DNA of 64,000 nt from Listeria ivanovii subsp. londoniensis (GCF_000763495.1 NZ_CP009576.1:1870001-1934000); one strand, 5' to 3'. Shown: positions 33,653 through 43,615, counted from the first letter of the stretch. A program made the numbers and translations. Notes: generated by a model from the sequence alone, not told the origin.

Positions 33653-35501
33653 TGGTTGCAACCTGAACTTGTTGCTTCGTTTGAACATATTTCGTAAGCT
33701 CAATTGATAAATCATATCTCAGAAACGGTGTAATAATGTAGATTCCATGAAAATTTGCGCAAATCGAATCAATTAATTCTCGTGCAATCTCCATCCCCTT
33801 CTCATTTGCCCGGCCTTGTTCCTCTGCATCTCGCATCCGCTCACGAACTTCATCAGTTAAACGAATTCCAGGAACTTCATTATGAAGAAACTCCGCGTTC
33901 CTACTAGATAAAAGTGGCATTACACCAATGAAAAGCGGCACATTAATATTCGCCTTTTGCAGCGCCTCTTTCAAAAGTACAGTCTTATTTACATCATAAA
34001 TGGGCTGAGTGATAATATAATCTGCCCCATACTCCACTTTACGCTTAATTAAACGGACAGCTTTTTCTAAGTTAAGCACATTAGGATTAAAAGCTGCACC
34101 AACATGAAATCGCGCCTTTTCTTTTAACGATTTACCAGTATAAGAAATCCCATCATTAAATTTCTTAATTAATTGAACTAATTCAACGGAGCGTAAATCA
34201 AAAACAGAAGATGCTCCTGGAAAATCGCCTACTTTTGTTGGATCTCCAGTAATGGCTAATACATCATGAAGTCCTAGCTTATGAAAACCCATTACATGAG
34301 AATGCATTCCAACCAAATTATGGTCTCTCGTCGTCAAATGTATTAGCGGCTTAATTCCGTATTCATGCTTTAAAATGGATGCAAGCGCCATGTTGCTAAT
34401 CCGCGGTGTCGCTAACGAATTGTCTGAAATAGTAATTGCATCTACTCCGGCTTTATCTAATGCTTTAGCTCCTTCAAAAAACTTTGAAGTATCAAATGTT
34501 CGTGGCGGATCGAGCTCCACTAAAATCGTTAAGCCTTCTTTCACTTTATCAAGTAGTCGCACTCCTGAATCCTCATCTGCCGCTTCCTCTGGGACGAGTT
34601 CAAGCAGCGGTCGTACTTTTTTTTCTAAAATCGGCTTCGTTGTCTTCAGACCATTTCGAAGGGCTTTAATGTGGTCAGGTGTCGTTCCACAACAGCCACC
34701 AATAATCCGTGCTCCTTCTTGTCTAAAAACCTCCCCGTAATGCTCAAAATAATCTGTATCAGATTGATAAACCACTTTGCCTTCTTGCACTTCTGGAAGG
34801 CTCGCATTAGGATAAACAGCCAAGTAGGCATGATTATATAAGGGAACAGTTTCAAGAGCGCGTGCCATATGATACGGACCAAGCCGACAATTAATACCAA
34901 CAACATCTGCTCCTAATGCAATTAGTTCTTCTAACGCATCTGACAGCTTTTGACCATTTTGAAGCAAACCTGGTTCATGCATAGATACATTAGCTACAAC
35001 TGGCAAATCAGTCGTTTCTCGAAGAATTTTTAAAACGGTTTTAAGTTCCTCTAAATCATAGTAGGTTTCCAGCAAAATTGCATCCACACCATCCAGTAAA
35101 AAACAATAGAGTTGCTCCCTAAAACTACGCTTAATTTCTTCCAGTGGTGCCGCTTGGAGTCTTGCATCTACTGCACCATTTATTCCACCAATCGTACCAA
35201 ATATATATGTCCCAGTCCCTCGTGCCGCTTCTTTCGCTAATCGAATTGCCGCTTGGTTAATTCGTTTTACTTCATCTTCTAAACCATACCTAGCTAATTT
35301 TATATAATTAGCGCCGTAAGTATTTGTTTGAATAATATCAGCCCCTGCACCAATATACGCTTTATGAATCGAAACGATATCTTCTGGATGCGAGAGATTT
35401 AACTCTTCAAAAGAACGGTCCACTCCGTAAGAATAAAGTAGCGTCCCCATTGCTCCATCCGCTATTAATACCTTTTCGCTTAAATCTTTTCGTAAATTCA
35501 A
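33648..35501 (-). CDS. yitJ: Bifunctional homocysteine S-methyltransferase / methylenetetrahydrofolate reductase (YitJ type)
   Basis: This fusion of 617 residues has an N-terminal homocysteine methyltransferase (1-290), with zinc Cys in GINCRLGP and GGCCGTTPDH. The C-terminal FAD-linked MTHFR (about 320-610) carries ELDPPRTF and ITGDPTKVGDF. It supplies 5-methyl-THF for MetE. The start TTG at 35501 overlaps the metC stop by four bases. It is the last gene of metE-metI-metC-yitJ and ends at a shared terminator. The domain order is that of Bacillus YitJ. Confidence 0.93.
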   Translation of the reverse strand: MNLRKDLSEKVLIADGAMGTLLYSYGVDRSFEELNLSHPEDIVSIHKAYIGAGADIIQTNTYGANYIKLARYGLEDEVKRINQAAIRLAKEAARGTGTYIFGTIGGINGAVDARLQAAPLEEIKRSFREQLYCFLLDGVDAILLETYYDLEELKTVLKILRETTDLPVVANVSMHEPGLLQNGQKLSDALEELIALGADVVGINCRLGPYHMARALETVPLYNHAYLAVYPNASLPEVQEGKVVYQSDTDYFEHYGEVFRQEGARIIGGCCGTTPDHIKALRNGLKTTKPILEKKVRPLLELVPEEAADEDSGVRLLDKVKEGLTILVELDPPRTFDTSKFFEGAKALDKAGVDAITISDNSLATPRISNMALASILKHEYGIKPLIHLTTRDHNLVGMHSHVMGFHKLGLHDVLAITGDPTKVGDFPGASSVFDLRSVELVQLIKKFNDGISYTGKSLKEKARFHVGAAFNPNVLNLEKAVRLIKRKVEYGADYIITQPIYDVNKTVLLKEALQKANINVPLFIGVMPLLSSRNAEFLHNEVPGIRLTDEVRERMRDAEEQGRANEKGMEIARELIDSICANFHGIYIITPFLRYDLSIELTKYVQTKQQVQVATK

Positions 35502-36670
35502 TGGGGTACACTTCCTTTCTTAACAAACGAAAGAGCTTGTTTTAAATCAGCAATTAAATCAGCTGCATTTTCTAATCCCGCCGAATAACGTAATAAGCCT
35601 GGGGTAATTCCTTGTGCTAGACGTTCTTTTTCTGGAACTGCAGCATGGGACATTTTCGCTGGATACGACAAAATACTCTCTACCGCACCTAAACTCACTG
35701 AAAATACTGGTAATTCTAAATGAGTAACTAGTTCTCGTGCCGCTTTTTCACTACCAAGGTCAAAAGACACTACCGCCCCACCATTTGTTGCCTGCTCTAC
35801 CTGGATATCATAACCTGGATGAGTTGGTAAACCAGGATAATGCACCGCTTGAACTTTTGGCTCAGCATTTAAAAATAAAGCAATTTTTTCCGCTGCACTA
35901 ACCCCAGCTTTCATACGTACCGAAAGTGTCTTCAATCCACGAAGCAATAACCAAGAATCCTGTACACCTAGCACGCCTCCTGTTGCGTTTTGTAAGAAGT
36001 AAACAGCTTCTGCAAGTGCTGAATCATTCGTCACAATAAGTCCAGCTAGAATATCACTGTGACCACTAAGAAATTTGGTCGCACTATGAATCACTAGATC
36101 CGCACCCAGCTCAAGTGGTTTTTGAATCAACGGAGTCAAAAAAGTATTATCTACAAATGTATAACACCCATTCGCTTTCGCAAGTTTGGCAACCGTTCGA
36201 ATATCCGTCACATGTAACAGCGGATTGGATGGTGTTTCTAAATAAACCAGTTTAGTATTGGGTTGAAATGCCTTAGCGACTTCATCAATATTTGTAGTAT
36301 CGACAAAAGTATGCGTAATCCCAAATCGTGGCAAAACTTTTTCTACAAGTCGAAATGTTCCACCATAAACATCTTTTGCAATAATAAAGTGATCTCCTTT
36401 TGAAAGAGTAAAAAGTGCCGCAGATACCGCAGCCATTCCGCTCGCAAAAGCAAATCCATCTTTACCTCCCTCTAATTCAGCAATTGCTTGTTCCACTTTC
36501 TCTCTAGTAGGGTTCCCACTTCTTGCATAATCATATGGATGATAATTATCAAAATCATGCTGGTGAAATGTGGAAGATAAATGAATTGGAGTATTTAACG
36601 CGCCAGTTTCTTTATCAATTCCTAAACTCGCTTTAATGACAACTGTATCTTGATCATAATCTTTACCCAC
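35498..36670 (-). CDS. metC: Cystathionine beta-lyase
   Basis: MetC splits cystathionine to homocysteine, pyruvate and ammonia. The 390-residue protein is a PLP enzyme of the Cys/Met metabolism class, with the PLP Lys in HSATKFLSGHSD near 197 and the YARSGNPTR block near 48. The assignment of beta-lyase over gamma-synthase comes from the order metI-metC as in Bacillus; sequence alone does not separate them well. It overlaps metI by 8 bp and yitJ by 4. Confidence 0.85.
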   Translation of the reverse strand: MGKDYDQDTVVIKASLGIDKETGALNTPIHLSSTFHQHDFDNYHPYDYARSGNPTREKVEQAIAELEGGKDGFAFASGMAAVSAALFTLSKGDHFIIAKDVYGGTFRLVEKVLPRFGITHTFVDTTNIDEVAKAFQPNTKLVYLETPSNPLLHVTDIRTVAKLAKANGCYTFVDNTFLTPLIQKPLELGADLVIHSATKFLSGHSDILAGLIVTNDSALAEAVYFLQNATGGVLGVQDSWLLLRGLKTLSVRMKAGVSAAEKIALFLNAEPKVQAVHYPGLPTHPGYDIQVEQATNGGAVVSFDLGSEKAARELVTHLELPVFSVSLGAVESILSYPAKMSHAAVPEKERLAQGITPGLLRYSAGLENAADLIADLKQALSFVKKGSVPH

Positions 36671-37787
36671 GGGAAACCACCCCTTCTGCCACTTTATCTA
36701 ACGCCTGTGATAAATCCGCCACTAAATCCTCACTTGCTTCAATCCCTACCGAAATTCGTAAAAGTTTATCTGTTAAACCATAAGAATTTCGTAGCTCTAT
36801 AGGAATATCGGCATGCGTTTGTGTCGTCGGATAAGTAATCAAACTTTCCACCCCTCCTAAACTCTCCGCAAAAGTAAATAATTCAAGTTGTTTTAAAAGT
36901 GGCGAAACAAGCAAGGCATCTTTTATAAAGAAACTAATCATTCCTCCACGACCTGGATAACGAACTTCTTCCACTAAAGAATGTGTTTCCAAAAATGCCG
37001 CGATTTTCTGCGCATTCGCTTGATGTTGTTTCACACGAAGTACTAGTGTTTTCAGTCCTCGTATCAACAACCAACTATCGAAAGGCGATAACACTGTTCC
37101 GGTCGAATTCAATTGATAGAAGAAAAATTCCCCAAGCCTATCATCTTTCACAATAACTGCACCAGCAAGCACATCATTATGCCCACCTAAATATTTTGTC
37201 GCACTGTGAATCACAATGTCTGCTCCAAGATTAAGTGGCTGTTGTAAAACTGGTGTATAAAAGGTATTATCTACAATTACAAGTAAATGATGTTCTTTCG
37301 CCCATTTAGCAACAACCTTAATATCGGTTTCTTGCATCAAAGGATTAGTCGGAGTCTCAATAAAAATAGCCTTCGTTTCCGGTCGAAGTAATTTTTCTAA
37401 TTCCGCATATTCCGCCCCATTCCAGTATGAAAATCCAATATTATATTGTTCACCAAACTGCTCAAAGTATCGAAAAGTTCCCCCATATAAATCTTGTGAA
37501 CTAATAATATGCTCCCCTGTTTTAAAAAGTTGGAATACCAGTTGAATCGCACTCATGCCAGAACTTGTTGCAAAGGCATGAGTTCCATTTTCTAATTCTG
37601 CGAGTGCTTCTTCTAAAGCATCTCGCGTTGGATTTCCAGTTCTCGTATAATCATATCCCGTTGATACCCCAAGATCGGCATGCTGGTAAGCTGTAGAGAA
37701 GTAGACTGGCATATTGACAGCACCCGTTCTTTCACATTTTCTATTTCCAATTTGTGCTGCTATCGTCTCTTGTTTCAGCTTTGCCAT
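36663..37787 (-). CDS. metI: Cystathionine gamma-synthase / O-acylhomoserine thiolyase (MetI)
   Basis: MetI joins an O-acylhomoserine with cysteine or sulfide, feeding homocysteine synthesis. The 374-residue PLP enzyme has YDYTRTGNPTRDALE near 45-59 and the PLP Lys in HSATKYLGGHND near 196. It is paralogous to the next gene. It follows metE by about 20 bp in the riboswitch-controlled operon. Acetyl- or succinylhomoserine preference cannot be told here. Confidence 0.87.
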   Translation of the reverse strand: MAKLKQETIAAQIGNRKCERTGAVNMPVYFSTAYQHADLGVSTGYDYTRTGNPTRDALEEALAELENGTHAFATSSGMSAIQLVFQLFKTGEHIISSQDLYGGTFRYFEQFGEQYNIGFSYWNGAEYAELEKLLRPETKAIFIETPTNPLMQETDIKVVAKWAKEHHLLVIVDNTFYTPVLQQPLNLGADIVIHSATKYLGGHNDVLAGAVIVKDDRLGEFFFYQLNSTGTVLSPFDSWLLIRGLKTLVLRVKQHQANAQKIAAFLETHSLVEEVRYPGRGGMISFFIKDALLVSPLLKQLELFTFAESLGGVESLITYPTTQTHADIPIELRNSYGLTDKLLRISVGIEASEDLVADLSQALDKVAEGVVSRG

Positions 37788-37807
37788 ATTACCTCTCCTC
37801 CATTCCT

Positions 37808-40105
37808 TTATTTCTCTAATACTTGATATTCCGCACGCACCTCTTTAGTCGCTTTAATCATATCTTGAAGCGCCGCAATTGTTTCAGGTTCTTTGCGAGT
37901 TTTCAAACCACAATCAGGATTAATCCAAAACTGTTTCGCATCGATAGCTCGTAAAGCACGGCGAATATTATCTTGAATTTCTGATACAGTAGGAACTCGA
38001 GGGCTGTGAATGTCATAAACACCAAGACCAATTTCTTTATCATAGGTAACTTCTTCAAATGTCGAAATGATTTCCCCATGACTTCTTGAGGTTTCAATGG
38101 AAATGACATCCGCATCCAAAGCGCTAATCGTATCAATAATATCATCAAAATCCGAATAACACATATGCGTATGAATTTGCGTATCATTCTGAACCGAAGC
38201 TGTTGTTAACTTAAACGAATAAACCGCATCATTTAAATATTTTTCCCATCTTGCACGCTTCAGTGGTAACCCTTCTCGAAGGGCTGGCTCATCAACTTGA
38301 ATTACCTTAATCCCGTTTCGTTCGAGTGCTTCTACCTCTTTACGAAGTGCTAACCCAACTTGATTTGCGACAACGCTTTCTGGAACATCGTCACGTACAA
38401 AGCTCCAGTTAATAATCGTTACTGGTGCAGTTAACATCCCCTTTACAGGACGTTTCGTTAGTGATTGTGCATAAACACTCTCTTTCACCGTAATTTCTTC
38501 TGTGAAAGCAACATCTCCGTAAATAAGTGGTGGTCGAACCGCTCTCGAACCATATGATTGCACCCATCCAAATTTTGTTGCTTGGAATCCTGCTAATTTC
38601 TGACCAAAATATTCCACCATGTCAGTTCGTTCAAACTCACCGTGTACCAGTACATCAATATCTAAGTCTTCCTGAATCTGAATCCAACGTGCAATTTCTT
38701 TTTCAATAAATGAATGATATTCAGCATCCGTAATATTCCCTTTTAACCAATCTGCGCGAGTTTTACGAACTTCAGGTGACTGTGGAAAACTACCAATCGT
38801 CGTCGTTGGGAATAGTGGCAACTTTAACCATGCATGTTGTAATTCAATCCGTTCTGCAAAAGGTAATTCTCGTTCGACGCGAACATTCCCCAAATTATTA
38901 ATGGCTACTTGAACTTCTATATTATTCCGGTGACTAGATTCATTTAATGCCGCAACAGCTGTTCGCGCTTCTTCTAACTCTGTTGTAACACTTTCTTTTC
39001 CAGATGTTAAAGCTTTTGTTAAAATTGCAATTTCATCTAACTTTTGATCCGCAAATGACAATCCATCAAGAATGACCTTATCTAAGTCAGTTTCACTCCA
39101 TTTTGTTACAGGGACATGTAATAAAGAATTAGATGGCTGAACGATTAGCTTTCCTTCAGTGACATATTCTGCAATAATTGCTAATAGCTCTAACTTCTCA
39201 TCCAGATTGCTCCGCCAAACATTCCGGCCATCAATCACGCCAGCTGCCAAAAATTTATCTTCTGGAAAACCATACTTTTTTAATGCTTTTAGCGAATCCC
39301 CATGGTCATGCACAAAATCAATCCCAATAGCTGCAACCGGTAAATTCACTACATCTTCATAATAATCCAAACTTTCAAAATAAGTTTGCAACTCAATTTT
39401 CAAGCTAGGCACTGCTTTCTGAAATTGTTGGTACACGTGCTGGAATAACGCAATTTCTTCTTTATCAAAACTAGTCGCCAAATATGGCTCGTCTATTTGT
39501 ACCCATTTGACACCAGCTGTCTCTAGCTCTTTTAAAATTTCCACATATGCTGGAATAAATTTATCTAACAACCTTTCAAAGCTTTCTTCATTACTACCTT
39601 TTCCAAGTTTCAAATAAGTAATCGGTCCAACAAGGACTGGCTTCCCATCAATACCAAGTTCTTTTTTTGCTTCCTCATAATAATAAAGTGCACGGTTATC
39701 TATAACTTTTGGATTGGCATCTGCAAGTTCTGGAACGATGTAATGATAGTTAGTATTGAACCATTTCGTCATTTCAGAAGCCACTGCATTATTTTTTCCG
39801 CGGGCAATATCAAAATAAGTATTTAACGTTATCTTTCCACCCTCGTGATTGAACCGCTTTGGAATAACCCCGAAAGTAACACTTGTATCAAGCACTTGAT
39901 CATAGAAACTAAAATCACCAACAGGAATTAAATCAATGCCCTTAGCTTGTTGCTTTTTAAGTGCATGCAATCTTAGTACTTTTGTTTCAGCTAGTAATTC
40001 TTGCTCCGTAATCGCCCCATTCCAAAATTTCTCTAAAGCTCGTTTCCATTCCCGTTTTTCGCCAAGCCTTGGATATCCTAAATTTGAACTAATTACCTTT
40101 ACCAT
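37808..40105 (-). CDS. metE: Cobalamin-independent methionine synthase
   Basis: MetE transfers the methyl group of 5-methyltetrahydropteroyltriglutamate to homocysteine. The protein of about 765 residues has the N-terminal half with [16 protein letters not shown] and the catalytic half with [32 protein letters not shown] and the zinc-ligand region HMCYSDF. The ATG at 40105 is chosen, with AAGGTG before it; a GTG three codons earlier is possible. It leads the methionine operon behind a SAM riboswitch. Confidence 0.97.
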   Translation of the reverse strand: MVKVISSNLGYPRLGEKREWKRALEKFWNGAITEQELLAETKVLRLHALKKQQAKGIDLIPVGDFSFYDQVLDTSVTFGVIPKRFNHEGGKITLNTYFDIARGKNNAVASEMTKWFNTNYHYIVPELADANPKVIDNRALYYYEEAKKELGIDGKPVLVGPITYLKLGKGSNEESFERLLDKFIPAYVEILKELETAGVKWVQIDEPYLATSFDKEEIALFQHVYQQFQKAVPSLKIELQTYFESLDYYEDVVNLPVAAIGIDFVHDHGDSLKALKKYGFPEDKFLAAGVIDGRNVWRSNLDEKLELLAIIAEYVTEGKLIVQPSNSLLHVPVTKWSETDLDKVILDGLSFADQKLDEIAILTKALTSGKESVTTELEEARTAVAALNESSHRNNIEVQVAINNLGNVRVERELPFAERIELQHAWLKLPLFPTTTIGSFPQSPEVRKTRADWLKGNITDAEYHSFIEKEIARWIQIQEDLDIDVLVHGEFERTDMVEYFGQKLAGFQATKFGWVQSYGSRAVRPPLIYGDVAFTEEITVKESVYAQSLTKRPVKGMLTAPVTIINWSFVRDDVPESVVANQVGLALRKEVEALERNGIKVIQVDEPALREGLPLKRARWEKYLNDAVYSFKLTTASVQNDTQIHTHMCYSDFDDIIDTISALDADVISIETSRSHGEIISTFEEVTYDKEIGLGVYDIHSPRVPTVSEIQDNIRRALRAIDAKQFWINPDCGLKTRKEPETIAALQDMIKATKEVRAEYQVLEK

Positions 40106-40138
40106 ACCTATCACCTTTTCCTCTCTAGTTTATGCCAA

Positions 40139-40321
40139 TAAAAAACCTCCCTAGAGAACTAGAGAGGTTTGGAAGTTTCTATACACAAATCGAGCGAAAC
40201 TCTTTAAGTCTCTCTTATCTCTCGAAGCATCACACTTCGCAGGATTTAGCACCTTTTCAACGAATTGAAAGGTTGCTGGGTTTCAACGGGCCAGTCCCTC
40301 TACCACTCATAATAAGAGTAA
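40139..40321 (-). promoter_or_regulatory. SAM-I riboswitch (S-box) of the metE operon
   Basis: The minus strand shows CTCTTATTATGAGTGGTAGA, GAGGGACTGGCCC, GAAACCCAGCAACC and AAGGTGCTAA in the S-box order. The expression-platform terminator AAACCTCTCTAG/CTAGGGAGGTTT with a T-run is at 40139-40170. Confidence 0.96.
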
Positions 40322-40361
40322 TTTATTTAGTTTTTTGAACCACTTCAAATGGATTGAAATC

Positions 40362-40391
40362 ATCATACCACTTGGAACTTAAAACTGTCAA
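40362..40391 (-). promoter_or_regulatory. SigA promoter of the metE operon
   Basis: On the minus strand, TTGACA (40386-40391), 18 bp, then TATGAT (40362-40367), upstream of the S-box. Confidence 0.8.
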
Positions 40392-40394
40392 ACA

Positions 40395-41570
40395 TTAAAT
40401 TTCTATTTTCTTGACAGCACGCATTTTCTTTTCTCCAAAAGTCAATAAGAAACAGCCAAGTAAAAGGATTCCAGCTATAACAAAATAAAATATTTGATTT
40501 CCAAAAATACCAATCATCATTCCGGTTGCACTGGGTCCAATGATACTTCCTAAACTAAAACACATCCCAACCAAAATATTTCCAGCCGGAAGTAGCTCAA
40601 TCGGCGTCAAATCAGTCATAAACGATAACCCAAGAGAATACAAAGAGCCAAGTAAAATCCCCAGAACAAAGAAGAAAATCACAAACAATACTGGCAAATT
40701 AACAAAAGCTGTTAACACAAAAACAAAAGCTCCAAGTCCAGTCAAAAGCGGTAAAATTTTCCCTCGACCAAATTTATCACTAATCATTCCAATTGGAACT
40801 TGAAATAAAATAGTGCCTACAGAAAAAGAAGAAATAATTACAGCAATCAACATTGTATCTAATCCATTTCGTAATCCAACAATTGGGAAAGTTGCATTTA
40901 ACCCCGTTTCCAAAATTCCATACAAAAATGGTGGAATCATTGCAACCCATGCTATCTTAAAAACTTCCGAAAAACGCTTCAAGCTATCAAAAAAAGAAAT
41001 TTTTCGTATAACAGCTTTCTCCCCTACAAACTCATTCTTAAGAAACCAAACCAATCCCCAAGCACACAAAACTAAAATTCCTGATAAAAAGAATGGCAAG
41101 TTAGCATTTATTTTAGCTAAGTTAACTAATTGAGGGCCAATCGCAAATCCCAATGAAAAAAACAATCCATAAATTGCCATATTTCGGCCTCGCTTACTTG
41201 AATCACTCATCGCACCAATCCAAGTTTGTGAAGAAAAGTGTAACATATGATCTCCTACACCAATAAGCAAGCGCAAGAAAAACCAAAAATATAAATTAAA
41301 CCAGATTGGAAAAGCTAGCATCGCAAGTGCAACAAGTCCCCCACCAATTAGTATAATTGGTTTATAACCATATTTATGTAATGGAGCCTCGATAAATGGC
41401 GAAATCAGCAAAACCCCTAAGTAAATACCAGTGGCATGAAATCCATTTATCCCGGCATTTACCCCTTTCCCCTCTAAAATAATTGCAATAAGCGGTAATA
41501 ATACACCTTGTGACAAGCCAGAAATTGCTACAACCATTGTTAAAATCCAAAATTTCCCTTTAGAACCCAT
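40395..41570 (-). CDS. Major facilitator superfamily transporter
   Basis: This 391-residue protein has twelve hydrophobic segments and begins MGSKGKFWILTM at ATG 41570 (GGAGG upstream); the frame extends further but lacks a signal. The MFS loop between helices 2 and 3 is degenerate, while SDKFGRGK between helices 8 and 9 is the clear repeat of the family motif. It is probably a drug or metabolite exporter; the substrate is unknown. It lies downstream of the tRNA array, separated by a terminator. Confidence 0.85.
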   Translation of the reverse strand: MGSKGKFWILTMVVAISGLSQGVLLPLIAIILEGKGVNAGINGFHATGIYLGVLLISPFIEAPLHKYGYKPIILIGGGLVALAMLAFPIWFNLYFWFFLRLLIGVGDHMLHFSSQTWIGAMSDSSKRGRNMAIYGLFFSLGFAIGPQLVNLAKINANLPFFLSGILVLCAWGLVWFLKNEFVGEKAVIRKISFFDSLKRFSEVFKIAWVAMIPPFLYGILETGLNATFPIVGLRNGLDTMLIAVIISSFSVGTILFQVPIGMISDKFGRGKILPLLTGLGAFVFVLTAFVNLPVLFVIFFFVLGILLGSLYSLGLSFMTDLTPIELLPAGNILVGMCFSLGSIIGPSATGMMIGIFGNQIFYFVIAGILLLGCFLLTFGEKKMRAVKKIEI

Positions 41571-41599
41571 GCCATCCTCCAAAATAATTGATAATAAAT

Positions 41600-41633
41600 A
41601 AAAAAACAATATCGAAAATCGACATTGTTTTTT
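41600..41633 (-). terminator. Terminator of the rRNA-tRNA operon
   Basis: AACAATGTCGA and TCGATATTGTT form a stem with a short loop, followed by seven T on the minus strand, after the last tRNA (Glu). Confidence 0.85.
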
Positions 41634-41637
41634 TGGA

Positions 41638-41709
41638 TGACCCGTACGGGAATCGAACCCGTGTTACCGCCGTGAAAGGGCGGTGTCTTAACCGCTTGAC
41701 CAACGGGCC
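41638..41709 (-). tRNA. tRNA-Glu (TTC)
   Basis: Cloverleaf with acceptor GGCCCGT/ACGGGTC and anticodon loop CTTTCAC. The last tRNA of the array. CCA is not encoded. Confidence 0.96.
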
Positions 41710-41714
41710 ATATC

Positions 41715-41805
41715 TGGCGGAGAAGGAGGGATTTGAACCCTCGCGCCGCGCGAGCGACCTACACCCTTAGCAGGGGCGCCTCTTCAGCCACTTGAGTACT
41801 TCCCC
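41715..41805 (-). tRNA. tRNA-Ser (GCT)
   Basis: Class II tRNA of 91 bases with a long variable arm and anticodon loop CTGCTAA. The CCA end is encoded. Confidence 0.96.
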
Positions 41806-41843
41806 AGATATATAGTATAATTTTTATCCTATTTAAGGAATAA

Positions 41844-41916
41844 CTCCACAGGCAGGACTCGAACCTGCGACCGATCGGTTAACAGCCGATTGCTCTACCA
41901 ACTGAGCTACTGTGGA
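41844..41916 (-). tRNA. tRNA-Asn (GTT)
   Basis: Cloverleaf of 73 bases with anticodon loop CTGTTAA and acceptor TCCACAG/CTGTGGA. CCA is not encoded. Confidence 0.96.
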
Positions 41917-41922
41917 ATAAAA

Positions 41923-41996
<74 letters not shown>

Positions 41997-42022
41997 CAGT
42001 AAAATTAAAATTCCATGGTAAA

Positions 42023-42093
42023 AGCGGGTGATGGGAATCGAACCCACGACAACAGCTTGGAAGGCTGTAGTTTTACCACTAAACTACACCCGC
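42023..42093 (-). tRNA. tRNA-Gly (TCC)
   Basis: 71 bases, acceptor GCGGGTG/CACCCGC, anticodon loop CTTCCAA. CCA is not encoded. Confidence 0.96.
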
Positions 42094-42116
42094 ATAATAA
42101 TAAATTAAAAACAGAG

Positions 42117-42190
42117 GGCGGATAATGGGAATCGAACCCACGAATGCCTGAACCACAATCAGGTGCGTTAACCACTTCGCCATATCCGCC
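42117..42190 (-). tRNA. tRNA-His (GTG)
   Basis: Anticodon loop TTGTGGT. The extra G at -1 pairs with the discriminator C, which is the tRNA-His identity mark. CCA is not encoded. Confidence 0.95.
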
Positions 42191-42215
42191 ATAAGGCAAA
42201 AATGTTTAAAATGAA

Positions 42216-42288
42216 TGGCTTGGGACAGAATCGAACTGCCGACACCTTGAGCTTCAATCAAGTGCTCTACCAACTGAGCTACCAAGCC
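42216..42288 (-). tRNA. tRNA-Phe (GAA)
   Basis: Acceptor GGCTTGG/CCAAGCC, anticodon loop TTGAAGC. CCA is not encoded. Confidence 0.96.
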
Positions 42289-42292
42289 ATAA

Positions 42293-42368
42293 TGGCGGTC
42301 CCGACGGGATTTGAACCCGCGATCTCCTGCGTGACAGGCAGGCATGTTAACCCCTACACCACGGAACC
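42293..42368 (-). tRNA. tRNA-Asp (GTC)
   Basis: 76 bases with encoded CCA, anticodon loop CTGTCAC. Confidence 0.96.
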
Positions 42369-42374
42369 ACTCTA

Positions 42375-42448
<74 letters not shown>

Positions 42449-42489
42449 ACAATAATATTAAATTTAGTCCACATATCACAAGTGAAAAA

Positions 42490-42579
42490 CGGAGGAAGAG
42501 GGATTCGAACCCCCGCGCGGTATTACCCGCCTGTCGGTTTTCAAGACCGATCCCTTCAGCCAGACTTGGGTATTCCTCC
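42490..42579 (-). tRNA. tRNA-Ser (TGA)
   Basis: Class II tRNA of 90 bases with a long variable arm and anticodon loop CTTGAAA. CCA is not encoded. Confidence 0.96.
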
Positions 42580-42601
42580 ATGATAATAATAAAGTGACAA
42601 G

Positions 42602-42675
42602 TGGACCTTGCAGGACTCGAACCTGCGACCGGACGGTTATGAGCCGTCTGCTCTAACCAACTGAGCTAAAGGTCC
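42602..42675 (-). tRNA. tRNA with CAT anticodon, probably Ile2 (lysidine-modified)
   Basis: Acceptor GGACCTT/AAGGTCC, anticodon loop CTCATAA. The body and its place between elongator Met and Ser(TGA) match the Bacillus tRNA-Ile2, which TilS converts to read AUA. Annotation as Met would be the naive alternative. Confidence 0.85.
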
Positions 42676-42686
42676 AATTTAGAAAA

Positions 42687-42760
42687 TAGCGGCGGAGGGA
42701 ATCGAACCCACGACCTCTCGGGTATGAACCGAACGCTCTAGCCAGCTGAGCTACGCCGCC
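42687..42760 (-). tRNA. Elongator tRNA-Met (CAT)
   Basis: Body GGCGGCGTAGCTCAGCTGG with anticodon loop TTCATAC, like the Bacillus elongator Met. CCA is not encoded. Confidence 0.92.
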
Positions 42761-42812
42761 ACAATAATAAGATTACTATTTTCTTGCTTATGTGATTAAG
42801 TTATGAAGTAAG

Positions 42813-42885
42813 TGGAGCCTAGCGGGATCGAACCGCTGACCTCCTGCGTGCAAAGCAGGCGCTCTCCCAGCTGAGCTAAGGCCCC
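42813..42885 (-). tRNA. tRNA-Ala (TGC)
   Basis: Acceptor starts GGGGCCT with the G3-U70 wobble pair that specifies alanine. Anticodon loop TTTGCAC. Confidence 0.96.
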
Positions 42886-42903
42886 AATATAAAAATTAAT
42901 CAA

Positions 42904-42977
42904 TCGGGAAGACAGGATTCGAACCTGCGACCCCTTGGTCCCAAACCAAGTGCTCTACCAAGCTGAGCTACTTCCCG
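42904..42977 (-). tRNA. tRNA-Pro (TGG)
   Basis: Acceptor CGGGAAG/CTTCCCG, anticodon loop TTTGGGA. CCA is not encoded. Confidence 0.96.
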
Positions 42978-42987
42978 TTTAATAAAG

Positions 42988-43061
42988 TGCGCCCAAGAGG
43001 AGTCGAACCTCTAACCGCTTGATTCGTAGTCAAGTACTCTATCCAGTTGAGCTATGGGCGC
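42988..43061 (-). tRNA. tRNA-Arg (ACG)
   Basis: Acceptor GCGCCCA/TGGGCGC, anticodon loop CTACGAA; A34 is expected to become inosine. CCA is not encoded. Confidence 0.96.
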
Positions 43062-43070
43062 AAATATAAG

Positions 43071-43156
43071 TGCCGAGGACCGGAATCGAACCGGTACGGA
43101 TATCACTATCCGCAGGATTTTAAGTCCTGTGCGTCTGCCAGTTCCGCCACCCCGGC
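43071..43156 (-). tRNA. tRNA-Leu (TAA)
   Basis: Class II tRNA of 86 bases, anticodon loop CTTAAAA, long variable arm. CCA is not encoded. Confidence 0.96.
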
Positions 43157-43170
43157 GTTTCTATAAAATA

Positions 43171-43245
43171 TGGAGCGGAAGACGGGGTTCGAACCCGCGA
43201 CCCCCACCTTGGCAAGGTGATGTTCTACCACTGAACTACTTCCGC
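43171..43245 (-). tRNA. tRNA-Gly (GCC)
   Basis: 75 bases with encoded CCA, acceptor GCGGAAG/CTTCCGC, anticodon loop TTGCCAA. Confidence 0.96.
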
Positions 43246-43260
43246 ATATTTTATAATAAG

Positions 43261-43342
43261 TGCGGGTGAAGGGACTTGAACCCCCACGCCTCGCGGCGCC
43301 AGATCCTAAATCTGGTGCGTCTGCCAATTCCGCCACACCCGC
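43261..43342 (-). tRNA. tRNA-Leu (TAG)
   Basis: Class II tRNA of 82 bases, anticodon loop TTTAGGA. CCA is not encoded. Confidence 0.96.
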
Positions 43343-43347
43343 AAAAG

Positions 43348-43420
43348 TGAGCCGTGCTGGGTTCGAACCAGCGACCCTCTGATTAAAAGTCAGATGCTCT
43401 ACCAACTGAGCTAACGGCTC
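43348..43420 (-). tRNA. tRNA-Lys (TTT)
   Basis: Acceptor GAGCCGT/ACGGCTC, anticodon loop CTTTTAA. CCA is not encoded. Confidence 0.96.
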
Positions 43421-43458
43421 TCTACAATAATTATGTACTATTATAAAGAAAATATAAA

Positions 43459-43534
43459 TGGTGCCGGCTGCAAGAGTCGAACTCGCGACCTACTGATTAC
43501 AAATCAGTTGCTCTACCAACTGAGCTAAGCCGGC
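43459..43534 (-). tRNA. tRNA-Thr (TGT)
   Basis: 76 bases with encoded CCA, acceptor GCCGGCT/AGCCGGC, anticodon loop TTTGTAA. Confidence 0.96.
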
Positions 43535-43542
43535 ATAAAAAA

Positions 43543-43615
43543 TGGAGGTTAACGGGATCGAACCGCTGACCCTCTGCTTGTAAGGCAGATGCTCTCCCAG
43601 CTGAGCTAAACCTCC
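43543..43615 (-). tRNA. tRNA-Val (TAC)
   Basis: First tRNA after 5S rRNA. Acceptor GGAGGTT/AACCTCC, anticodon loop CTTACAA. Confidence 0.96.

Noticed and set aside
42602-42675. Calling this CAT-anticodon tRNA elongator Met
   Set aside because: Its body and position match Bacillus tRNA-Ile2; the true elongator Met is the neighbour at 42687-42760.
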